From Fibrobacterales bacterium Fibro_02 (lineage in GTDB: Bacteria > Fibrobacterota > Fibrobacteria > Fibrobacterales > Fibrobacteraceae), in contig LVAE01000027.1 of assembly GCA_001603905.1 (NCBI GenBank), positions 1 through 42,260 of the forward strand: a stretch of DNA of 42,260 nucleotides. The letters run 5' to 3'. Shown here piece after piece: positions 16,018 through 22,771 of the stretch. A program made the position numbers and the translations under genes. Under the pieces are notes generated by a model. The model searched no databases and was not told where the DNA came from. It saw nothing but the letters and a program-made list of their open reading frames with translations. How positions within the stretch are numbered: position 1 is the first letter of the stretch; every line of letters begins with the position of its first letter.

Positions 16018-16033
16018 AAAATGCGTTTTGGTT

Positions 16034-17410
16034 TTAGTTGATTCTTAATACCTTCACTTCCTTGATCCAGAAGGTGCGCTCGGAACCGCCGAGGTTCAGT
16101 TCGAAACGGGCGAAGGGATCGTTGACTTCAGGAGTGAAGGTGATGCCCACCGATTGTCCTGTGGTATGCACCTTGACGTGCTCCTGGAAACCGACCGTTT
16201 CGTAGGTATTGTATGAACCGATGCGTGCGGTAATCTGACCTTCGACATCGGACCAGATGGTGAATACGCACTGGTACTGGACGCCTGCAATCAGGGCGAC
16301 GTTCTCCTGGATCAGCTGTACGCTGTAGGAGTGCTTGCCGCCTTGCGTCACTTCCACCTTCATGATGCGTTCCTTGGTGCCGTTCTCGATGAGTACCGTT
16401 GTGTCGGCGGCTCCTCCGAACTGGTTCATCAAGATCCAGTCGGCAGTGAAGGGGGATTGGAAGTTACCGTTGATAATCGTGTTTTCGCCCTTCTTGGCGG
16501 CGATCCCTTCCCAGATGTCAAAGACGTATTCGGAGATGGTGTCGCTGGAGACGGTCGTGTAGTTGTAGCGCAACGACTGGAAGCTCGGCAGAAACTGCTT
16601 GTTCAGGGTGTTCCACAGTTTCGTGTTGGAGTAGGAATCGATGTGGATGGAACCATCTTCGTCAATTTCGGCTGTCGAGAAGTCGATGTTGTTCACGAAC
16701 GTCTTGACGCGGAAGATGACGGCCAGGTTCGCCTTTCCGCCGGCAGTGTCTATCTGCGAATAGTGGTAGCGCAGCATGAACGTCTGGAAGTTGGAAAGGC
16801 TGTAGACGAAGGGAACGTATTCATCGTTGACAAGGACTTGGCCGTATATCGCAGAAGTTGCCTTGGTGCGGAATTCGACTCCCATTTCCTTGAGGTAGCC
16901 TTCTTCCTGAAGGTCGATGTCGCTGAAGGGATCTTCGATGAAAGAACCTTCGGTGAAGGATATGGCCAACTCTTCGGTAGGATTGGTCTCGTAGGGCCAA
17001 AGCTGCAGACCGAGAATCGGATCGACCGAGATGCTCGTGTAGTAACTGGAGTAGGAACGAACGTTCGTCAGCGTGAGCGAGAAGGTATCCAACTTTACAG
17101 GTTCCTTTTGCTCGCTTGTCTTGGCAAGAACCTTGGGTGCCTCGCTGGAGTAGTCAACAGAGAAGTCGGCGACCAGCGGGAGCGCGGGCTGCTTCTTGAT
17201 GATGGTGTCCTTCGGAGTAGTATCCTTCGGTGTGGTATCCTTGACGACGGTATCCCTAGTGGTCGTGTCGCTGTCGGCAATCGACGGGTTTCCGATCTCG
17301 ATACCCGCCACGGTCTTGTCGTTGGAACATGCGACAAAAGATACGGTCAGAGAGACGACCGTAATCGCGTAGGCGGCAATCGTGGATAAGGGCAAAAAGA
17401 ATTTCATCAC
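16034..17410 (-). CDS. Lipoprotein with C-terminal CBM4/9-like beta-sandwich
   Basis: A 458-aa protein with a signal peptide ending in lipobox SFVAC (lipid Cys28), then GIEIGNPSIA, a motif I associate with Fibrobacter lipoproteins, and a Thr/Asp/Lys repeat linker (DTTPKDTTPKDT, about 50-72). The middle (80-310) is beta-rich and unassigned. The last 145 residues (NTIINGNFQSPFTADW, then QLIQENVALIAGVQYQC and a final FWIKEVKVLRIN strand) resemble a carbohydrate-binding CBM4_9 fold. It overlaps the preceding TIGR02147 gene by 4 nt (ATGA), so the two are translated together. A surface or outer-membrane carbohydrate-related role is likely but not proven. Confidence 0.75.
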   Translation of the reverse strand: MMKFFLPLSTIAAYAITVVSLTVSFVACSNDKTVAGIEIGNPSIADSDTTTRDTVVKDTTPKDTTPKDTIIKKQPALPLVADFSVDYSSEAPKVLAKTSEQKEPVKLDTFSLTLTNVRSYSSYYTSISVDPILGLQLWPYETNPTEELAISFTEGSFIEDPFSDIDLQEEGYLKEMGVEFRTKATSAIYGQVLVNDEYVPFVYSLSNFQTFMLRYHYSQIDTAGGKANLAVIFRVKTFVNNIDFSTAEIDEDGSIHIDSYSNTKLWNTLNKQFLPSFQSLRYNYTTVSSDTISEYVFDIWEGIAAKKGENTIINGNFQSPFTADWILMNQFGGAADTTVLIENGTKERIMKVEVTQGGKHSYSVQLIQENVALIAGVQYQCVFTIWSDVEGQITARIGSYNTYETVGFQEHVKVHTTGQSVGITFTPEVNDPFARFELNLGGSERTFWIKEVKVLRIN

Positions 17411-18255
17411 ACTCCTCGGGTCAAAGGGAAGAGCTGGATGTTGATTTGAACAACATCTTCTGCTTCTCCTGCTTTTGCAGAGAAATCTAGTAGTTCTTTT
17501 CGCATAAGTTGTAAGTGTTTTTTCAAATTGGGGAAATCTGAGCGCTTAATTCCAAAAGTGAGCGCCGAAATGTCCCTTTCTTGGCCCGGAAGCTCCGTCA
17601 GCATATTGGCCGAGAGCTTGAGCATCTGTAAATGGTACATCTTGACCATCAGGTCTTGCACTTCGTCGTCGGTCGTAATCAGCGGGTCGCGCTGACGGTA
17701 TCCGTTGGCGGTCTTGACCAACAGTCCCAGTTCCAGCAAAAGGTTTAGGGATTCGGTGACCTGGGCGGGAGTGACTAGCCCACGGAGCTTTTTGGAAATC
17801 TGGTCAGGAATAGGCCTGAAGTCCTTGAGTCCTACCATTTCAAGGATTGCGGAATGGTGCCATTCCTGGAATATGCGGAACTGAGCCTTGTCCATCTTGT
17901 GGAGCTTGGAGCGGGGGCTAGCCTTGATGAGCTGTGCGTAATAAATTTGCTTGTCGGCGTCGGTTTGCGCTTGGTTGAAGAATACGAGGCTTTCGAAATA
18001 GGCGGCACGCTGGTTTTCAAGTCCCAGGCCGTGAATCAGTTTGGTGACAGTGTTCTTGGTAATGTTGCGCTTGCCGTCGATGGCAAGCTTCAGGTGTGCG
18101 TGGCTCGAAAGCCCTGCCTTCTCGGCAAAAAAACGCAGGCTGAAAGCGGTCGAAGTCTTCTTCTTGTATTCGTAGTAATCGCGCAGGAATACCCTGTAGT
18201 TGGTATACTGCAGAATATCCGGTTCTACGAGCTTTTTATTTTCTCCATTATCCAT
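17407..18255 (-). CDS. TIGR02147-family (DUF4423) predicted regulator
   Basis: A 282-aa cytoplasmic protein of a family that is greatly expanded in Fibrobacter. The N-terminal part has DILQYTNYRVFLRDYYEYKK (14-33) and a helix-turn-helix-like stretch with FSLRFFAEKAGLSSHAHLKLAI and KRNITKNTVTKLIHGLGL. The C-terminal DUF4423 part includes LLLELGLLVKTANGYRQRD and ERDISALTFGIKRSDFPNLKKHL, which are hallmarks. It is translationally coupled to the lipoprotein gene at 16034, which I infer it regulates or senses. A near-palindrome (GTTTACCTTGGTAACC) lies 56 bp upstream. The molecular function of the family is not established as far as I know. Confidence 0.85.
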   Translation of the reverse strand: MDNGENKKLVEPDILQYTNYRVFLRDYYEYKKKTSTAFSLRFFAEKAGLSSHAHLKLAIDGKRNITKNTVTKLIHGLGLENQRAAYFESLVFFNQAQTDADKQIYYAQLIKASPRSKLHKMDKAQFRIFQEWHHSAILEMVGLKDFRPIPDQISKKLRGLVTPAQVTESLNLLLELGLLVKTANGYRQRDPLITTDDEVQDLMVKMYHLQMLKLSANMLTELPGQERDISALTFGIKRSDFPNLKKHLQLMRKELLDFSAKAGEAEDVVQINIQLFPLTRGV

Positions 18256-18310
18256 GCTTTAAAAAATAGAAGAGTTCTTGGCTGAAAATAAAAATTTTTT
18301 TGACTTTCTC

Positions 18311-18326
18311 GTTTACCTTGGTAACC
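18311..18326. promoter_or_regulatory. Near-palindrome GTTTACC-TT-GGTAACC upstream of the TIGR02147 gene
   Basis: Two 7-bp half sites with one mismatch and a 2-bp centre, in the 72-bp gap between the acetyltransferase stop and the regulator start. It is a candidate operator; no footprint or second copy in the window supports it. Confidence 0.35.
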
Positions 18327-18327
18327 A

Positions 18328-18930
18328 TCAGTAAACATCGCGGGCGAGAAGAGAATACCGCCGGTGATCCACGAATTTGCCGTTTATCAGCTCAAAATCG
18401 CGGTTTACGCCTTCTTCAGTGAACCCGCAACGGGTGGCCACGGCGGCACTCTTGGTGTTGTGTACCGAAACGAGAAGTTCCAGCCGGTTGAGCTTGAGAT
18501 GCTCGAAGGAAAACCGGATGATCAGCTTGACGGATTCGGTCATAAGTCCTTGCCCCGTAAAGGGTTTGGCGAGCCAGTAGCTCAATGTGGCGGAGTGGTT
18601 CCGCAGGTTGATTTCCATCATGATAGCGCCCGCGAATTCCCCTTCGGGGCAGTTCGGCGTGTTCTTGAAAATCAGCCAGCAACCGCCCTGGCCGAATCGT
18701 TCGTTCAGGACCCACGAACGGATGCGTTTCTTGAGGTCGAATATGTCGGTCTCGGGAATCCAGGGGAGGTGTTCGGCTAAAAAGTCGCGGGATTTTTCGA
18801 TGGTCGCGAAGATGTTTTCCGCCGCTGCCGGGCCGCTGCCGTTTTCGCGTACGCCCTTGAGGGTGACTCGCTCTCCCTTGAGTGTCATCGTCTCAAATGC
18901 CTTGGTGAAAAAGTCTTCGAAGTTTTCCAT
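18328..18930 (-). CDS. GNAT N-acetyltransferase, RimJ/RimL type
   Basis: A 200-aa acetyl-CoA-dependent acetyltransferase resembling ribosomal-protein acetyltransferases. It has [14 protein letters not shown] near the start, the beta-strands [35 protein letters not shown] containing the acetyl-CoA-binding loop (FTGQGLM), [26 protein letters not shown] and a final YSLLARDVY. The substrate (L7/L12, S5 or another protein or small molecule) cannot be told from sequence. It starts at the ATG at 18930, just after an array of 7-bp repeats. Confidence 0.85.
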   Translation of the reverse strand: MENFEDFFTKAFETMTLKGERVTLKGVRENGSGPAAAENIFATIEKSRDFLAEHLPWIPETDIFDLKKRIRSWVLNERFGQGGCWLIFKNTPNCPEGEFAGAIMMEINLRNHSATLSYWLAKPFTGQGLMTESVKLIIRFSFEHLKLNRLELLVSVHNTKSAAVATRCGFTEEGVNRDFELINGKFVDHRRYSLLARDVY

Positions 18931-18938
18931 AAATGCGA

Positions 18939-19043
18939 ATGTAGTAAATAGTAGGCAGTAGACAGTAAACAGTGGGCAGTAGGAAGTTGGCAGTGGGCAG
19001 TAGATAGTAGGAAGTGGGCGGTATGAAGTGGGCGGTGGACTGT
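18939..19043. repeat. Heptanucleotide repeat array 1 (about 15 units)
   Basis: Reads on the plus strand as consecutive 7-bp units ending in AGT or GGT (for example AGGCAGT, AGACAGT, AAACAGT, GGGCAGT, AGGAAGT) with no interruption for about 105 bp. It lies between the tRNA-Leu terminator and the acetyltransferase start. Units are degenerate but the period of 7 is strict. Confidence 0.85.
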
Positions 19044-19050
19044 GGGAGAA

Positions 19051-19084
19051 AATAAAAAACCGCCGAATCGCTTCGACGGTTTTT
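19051..19084 (-). terminator. Intrinsic terminator after tRNA-Leu
   Basis: On the minus strand AAAACCGTCGAA / TTCGGCGGTTTT with a GCGA loop (one G-T pair), followed by TTATTTT, a few nt after the tRNA 3' end. Confidence 0.9.
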
Positions 19085-19087
19085 CAG

Positions 19088-19171
19088 TGCGGATGAAAGG
19101 ACTTGAACCTTCATGCCCTTGCAGGCACTAGAACCTGAATCTAGCGTGTCTACCAGTTCCACCACATCCGC
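19088..19171 (-). tRNA. tRNA-Leu (anticodon CAG)
   Basis: An 84-nt class II tRNA. The acceptor stem GCGGATG / CATCCGC, D-loop GGAACTGGTAGAC, anticodon stem CTAGA / TCTAG with loop TTCAGGT (anticodon CAG, reads CUG), long variable arm (GCCTGCAAGGGC) and T arm with GGTTCAAGTCC all fit tRNA-Leu. The discriminator is A and CCA is not encoded. A promoter lies directly upstream and a terminator directly downstream, so it is a single-gene transcript. Confidence 0.97.
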
Positions 19172-19181
19172 GTGGGTAAGC

Positions 19182-19212
19182 CAAATTTTGAAAAATTTCC
19201 CGATTTTGTCAA
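19182..19212 (-). promoter_or_regulatory. Predicted tRNA-Leu promoter
   Basis: On the minus strand TTGACA is followed by AAAATTTG, with 20 nt between TTG and the downstream element; this is one base from the TTG-N20-TAnnTTTG pattern before cmk. The element ends 11 nt upstream of the mature tRNA 5' end. Confidence 0.6.
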
Positions 19213-19215
19213 GGG

Positions 19216-19956
19216 TTAATTAGAAAAAAACTCTAAAATCCATTCTTTGTGCTTCTTTTGCCAGTAGCTCCAGTCGTGCTCGCCTTGCGGATCGAACTTG
19301 AGGTCGCAGGCGGTTCCTACGTTCTGGCAGAATTCCTGTATCCAGGGGAGAGTCTTTTCGGAGGGGTACAGGCGGTCGGAACCGCCTTGGATAAATCTCC
19401 AGCGTCCGTTTTTGAGGGGCGCTTGCGCGGCGACTTGGGTTGCCGGTCCGAGAGCCTCGCCGTAGGAACTCATCAGAATGCGGTTCCTGATTTTTCGCTT
19501 GCCCCACATGGAATAGGCGATTACGCCAAGTGAACCGTCTGAAATACCGATGAGCGAGATTTCGGAAAAGTCTTTCTTGTGGCGTTTGGAGAGACTATCA
19601 AGAGCGTCGTCAACACGTTGAATGGTGTTGGGCTCAACCCAGTGGTTTTGCTTGCAGGCCGAAGCGCTGACAACGGTGTAGGTCGGGAGCATCTTGGCGA
19701 TGTCGCCTCCTGCCACGAGTCCTTTCCGACAGTTGTTGCTGGTCATGCCACCGTGAAACCAGACGATGGTCCCGGCGGAGCTTTTGTTGCCGGGAATTCG
19801 CCACACTCCGACAGGCATGTCGGGTGATTTGTTCCCGGCCGAAAACATGGATGAGGCGTTTTCGAGAGGGTTTCTTTGATTGACGAACAAGGTCTCGGTC
19901 GGCGCTTGAGCAATGGCCAATGCTGCGAAAAAAAGAATAACTAGAAGACTTTTCAT
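19216..19956 (-). CDS. Secreted alpha/beta-hydrolase (putative esterase)
   Basis: A 246-aa protein with a signal peptide ([16 protein letters not shown]). The oxyanion-type strand TIVWFHGG (63-70), the nucleophile elbow GISDG (Ser139), Asp194 in GGSDRLYP and His227 in GEHDW form a plausible catalytic triad in the right order. It is reminiscent of esterase-D or feruloyl-esterase-like small hydrolases, but no carbohydrate-binding module is attached and the substrate is unknown. A heptamer repeat array lies just upstream. Confidence 0.72.
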   Translation of the reverse strand: MKSLLVILFFAALAIAQAPTETLFVNQRNPLENASSMFSAGNKSPDMPVGVWRIPGNKSSAGTIVWFHGGMTSNNCRKGLVAGGDIAKMLPTYTVVSASACKQNHWVEPNTIQRVDDALDSLSKRHKKDFSEISLIGISDGSLGVIAYSMWGKRKIRNRILMSSYGEALGPATQVAAQAPLKNGRWRFIQGGSDRLYPSEKTLPWIQEFCQNVGTACDLKFDPQGEHDWSYWQKKHKEWILEFFSN

Positions 19957-19983
19957 TTCATTAATTTTAAAATCCGCTTTCTA

Positions 19984-20032
19984 AATTCTGAAATCTGAAT
20001 TCTGAAATCCGAATTCTGAATTCTGAATTACC
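19984..20032. repeat. Heptanucleotide repeat array 2 (AATTCTG type)
   Basis: Seven consecutive 7-bp units of the type AATTCTG / AAATCTG / AAATCCG. The last unit overlaps the stop codon of the membrane protein gene at 20028 (minus strand), so the array begins directly at the 3' end of that gene. Confidence 0.8.
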
Positions 20033-20546
20033 GTCTCTTTTTCACGATCCACAGGATAAACAGGAGGAGCGCCACCAAAGTCATCGCCAGTATGATGGAG
20101 CATCCGATAAAGGCGTAGTATACCTGGTAGTCTATCACGAGTGTGTCGAAGTCCAGTTCTCCGTCTGTCGAGGCGATGCTGTGGACGACGAATGTGTGCT
20201 CATCGATACGCGAGGCGGAAATTTCGAGAGGAACATCCCCAGCGTTGTAGGCCGCAAAGCTGTACCAGTCTGCCATGTCGTCGAGCATTTCCCTGGAGGC
20301 GTATAGGATAAAGTTGGCTTGCTCGTCTCCGTTAATCTGGAAAATGGTCTTGTCGAAAAAGGGAACGTTGCTTCCGCCGAAGACGCTCGGAATGGCGGCG
20401 TGCGAGACCGTCCCGTAAAAAAGGTCGTCTTCCTGGAGGAGGCCCTTGAGGGCAGGCAGCATGTAGGAGGTGAGCCATGCCGCAAGAAAAATCAGCAGCA
20501 GAGAAAAATTCAGAAGGGCCGGTTTTCTAGAAGTAAAGAATCGCAT
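20028..20546 (-). CDS. Membrane protein of unknown function (two TM segments)
   Basis: A 172-aa protein with one transmembrane helix near the N-terminus (about 13-32, LNFSLLLIFLAAWLTSYMLP) and one at the C-terminus (about 145-167) followed by KKRR, leaving about 110 residues outside, probably in the periplasm. No domain recognised. It starts 7 bp after the stop of the gene at 20554, and both proteins share the same topology (TM, periplasmic part, TM), so they probably form an operon and perhaps a complex. Confidence 0.7.
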   Translation of the reverse strand: MRFFTSRKPALLNFSLLLIFLAAWLTSYMLPALKGLLQEDDLFYGTVSHAAIPSVFGGSNVPFFDKTIFQINGDEQANFILYASREMLDDMADWYSFAAYNAGDVPLEISASRIDEHTFVVHSIASTDGELDFDTLVIDYQVYYAFIGCSIILAMTLVALLLFILWIVKKRR

Positions 20547-20553
20547 GGGTCTT

Positions 20554-21357
20554 TTATTGCTTGGATCTAAAAATGAAGAAGAATGTAGAAAGCATCAGCA
20601 CCAGGGTCAAAAAGTAGAATGCCATCGGAATCTTGGACTTGAGCGCCATTTCGTCTATATTCTGTTGCTGGAAAAATTGGATGAGGTCTTCGCTGTACAT
20701 GACCGCCATCTCGTTGTTGAATCGACTCCAGGCAAGGGTCAGTTCCTCGTTCTCCTGAAGGAGCGTGGCGACGGCGTTCCTGGTGGAATCGGGGAGGACG
20801 TTGTAGAGGCTATCCCCGTGACCTGCGATGCCGACCATATAACCTGCACGGGCGGAATCTAGGATGTCGCGGAGCGGAATCTGGATGCTTGCGGGAAGTT
20901 GCGAGGTCTGGTTGTCGATCTGTTGCAGGTGCTCAAGCCAATGGGCGCGGCTAACGGCGTAACGGCGCATGCTCGAAACCTTGGCGAGGACTTCGCGCTC
21001 GAAGCGTTCCACGGCGGAATGCGGCGGCGCCTTGACTCCGATCCCGCGGATTTCGTCCATTTCATGGGAGAAGGAAACCGCGATTTCGCGTAGGTTCATG
21101 GTCTGGGCCTGTACAAAGACCGTGTCGATTCCGAATCCGATGCGCACGCGTTCCATGCCGCGCATGGCGTACGATTCCTGCAGCTGGTAGTCCGACAGCG
21201 TCTTGATGTAGCGGGAGTACATAATGATCTGCGGCTTCTGCGAAAAATAGAATAGGATGGTGAGTCCTACGGCAACCGCCAAAACCACCCACGCCCAGGG
21301 GGAGCGGATTCTTGCGTTAAAGGTATCGGCAATCGATTTATTCTTTAACTCTGGCAC
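20554..21357 (-). CDS. Membrane protein with periplasmic helical domain, unknown function
   Basis: A 267-aa protein starting at GTG (21357), needed to include the first TM helix (about 20-40, WAWVVLAVAVGLTILFYF). A long, mostly helical extracytoplasmic part (45-240) follows, then a second TM helix (about 245-263). The helical part (QLQESYAMRGMERVRIGFG, later LTLAWSRFNNEMAVMYS) is faintly like DAHL-type or four-helix-bundle sensor domains, but no kinase or methyl-accepting part follows. No enzyme motif is seen. It is the first gene of the pair with 20028-20546 and diverges from the lipoprotein gene at 21392. Confidence 0.68.
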   Translation of the reverse strand: MPELKNKSIADTFNARIRSPWAWVVLAVAVGLTILFYFSQKPQIIMYSRYIKTLSDYQLQESYAMRGMERVRIGFGIDTVFVQAQTMNLREIAVSFSHEMDEIRGIGVKAPPHSAVERFEREVLAKVSSMRRYAVSRAHWLEHLQQIDNQTSQLPASIQIPLRDILDSARAGYMVGIAGHGDSLYNVLPDSTRNAVATLLQENEELTLAWSRFNNEMAVMYSEDLIQFFQQQNIDEMALKSKIPMAFYFLTLVLMLSTFFFIFRSKQ

Positions 21358-21391
21358 AACTAGAAATTACCTTTTTTCTACTTTACTGGGT

Positions 21392-22768
21392 ATGCGTACA
21401 ATTCGATTTTTGCCATTTTTAGGCCTTATTGCCCCCTTTTTGCAGCTTGTTCTGGGTTGTACCGTGGAGCGCGCCGAGGAAAAGGTGCTTACCGAACACG
21501 CGAACGGAGCGAAAAAGACCTCGATCTGGGTGTATCCCGACGGCGAAATCCTGAAAAGGAACGAATGGTACACCGATGGCATCAAGGAACTTGAAATTCC
21601 CTACAAGGACGGGGTCCCGCACGGAGATTTCAAACGCTGGACGGGCTTTGGCGACGTGGCTTTGCTCGGACACTATAAGAAGGGCCTCAAGGACGGAAAG
21701 TGGACGGCTCTCTTTAGTGACAAGAAAGTCGAGGCGTATCTCTATTATGAAAACGACCATCCTGTGGGGGATTGGGAAGGTTGGCATTTTAACCGCGAAC
21801 GTTCCTTTGAGGAGCATTACGATGACGAAGGCCGTGCAGTAGGTATCTGGAAAAAGTGGTACGATAACGGTGCCCTGCAGCAGGAAGGAAATTGTCACGC
21901 CAAGTGGGATCCCAAGCGTGAAATCGTCTCTGCTCCAGCAAAAGCTAAAGATGCTGCTGCGGGCGATTCTAGCTACTTGAGGCGTTTTACGAAAGATTGC
22001 CATTTGCTTGAGGAATTCACCTGCAGGAATGGTAGACTTGAGGGTCCGTTTAGTCTGTATTACGAAAGTTATGGGGAACGGGTTGATTCCGCAAATTGCG
22101 GTACTGGACGCATCCGTGTGCAGGGCGTGCTAGGCAAGGGATCGACCGGCAAGGACAGTGCGCTTATCGGAACGGTGACGTACTTTAGAGCTGACGGAAC
22201 CCGTATGAAACAGGAACACTGGAATAAGGATGGCAAGCGAGATTCCGTGTGGCGTTGGTTCGATGAACAGGGAACTCTTGTTCGTGAATGTGACTTGCGC
22301 GTGTCGGGAGTGGTTTATGGCGCCTGTGAAGGGGATATGTCCAAGTTCTGCGCCGAGACATCGTATGTAGGGGAAATAGGTAGTGTGCTTGACAGTAGCA
22401 ACTTGGCACAGAGTGTGAATTTTGAACAAAATATCGGTAAGTACCCGGCGACTATCCGCTATTTTAAACCGGGCCGTTTGCTGCTTTATGAGGAATACTG
22501 GAAAAATGGGCAGATTGCGGAAAGCCGCAGCTTTTTCCCGGACAGTATGGGCGGTAGACTTGCGAGTGAATGTTTCTGGAAAGACGGAAAGCGCAACGGA
22601 ATCATGCGCAACTGGTATAAGAGCGGAGTTCTCCGCGACAGTCTCACCTTCGTGAACGGTGAACGTGTAGGCGAACAGTTCAGCTACGACAGCACCGGCA
22701 AGCTCACGATCCATAAGACAGAGGCCGGTAAGAACCGGCCCGTGATTATGCATTTGCTTGGCGAGTAA
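21392..22768 (+). CDS. Lipoprotein with MORN-like repeats
   Basis: A 458-aa protein with a signal peptide and lipobox VLGC (Cys23). It carries repeated MORN-variant (toxin-antitoxin YwqK-like) units of the form G-x-W-x-x-(W/F)-(F/Y)-x-x-(D/N)-G, for example YKDGVPHGDFKRW, YKKGLKDGKWTALF, DEGRAVGIWKKWYDNGALQ, WNKDGKRDSVWRWFDEQG and WKDGKRNGIMRNWYKSG. Such proteins form elongated beta-repeat surfaces on the outer membrane; the ligand is unknown. I start at the ATG at 21392 because it opens the signal peptide. It is divergent from the membrane pair at 20554. Confidence 0.82.
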   Translation: MRTIRFLPFLGLIAPFLQLVLGCTVERAEEKVLTEHANGAKKTSIWVYPDGEILKRNEWYTDGIKELEIPYKDGVPHGDFKRWTGFGDVALLGHYKKGLKDGKWTALFSDKKVEAYLYYENDHPVGDWEGWHFNRERSFEEHYDDEGRAVGIWKKWYDNGALQQEGNCHAKWDPKREIVSAPAKAKDAAAGDSSYLRRFTKDCHLLEEFTCRNGRLEGPFSLYYESYGERVDSANCGTGRIRVQGVLGKGSTGKDSALIGTVTYFRADGTRMKQEHWNKDGKRDSVWRWFDEQGTLVRECDLRVSGVVYGACEGDMSKFCAETSYVGEIGSVLDSSNLAQSVNFEQNIGKYPATIRYFKPGRLLLYEEYWKNGQIAESRSFFPDSMGGRLASECFWKDGKRNGIMRNWYKSGVLRDSLTFVNGERVGEQFSYDSTGKLTIHKTEAGKNRPVIMHLLGE

Positions 22769-22771
22769 AAA

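Noticed and set aside
14130..16019. Long plus-strand frame of 629 codons
   Set aside because: Antisense to glgE, which has all catalytic motifs. The product looks like reversed Glu/Asp-rich codons (Val/Leu/Phe-rich) and matches nothing.
16331..17389. Plus-strand frame of 352 codons
   Set aside because: Antisense shadow of the lipoprotein gene at 16034.
18893..19165. 90-codon minus-strand frame across the tRNA
   Set aside because: It runs through tRNA-Leu, its terminator and the heptamer array; not a gene.
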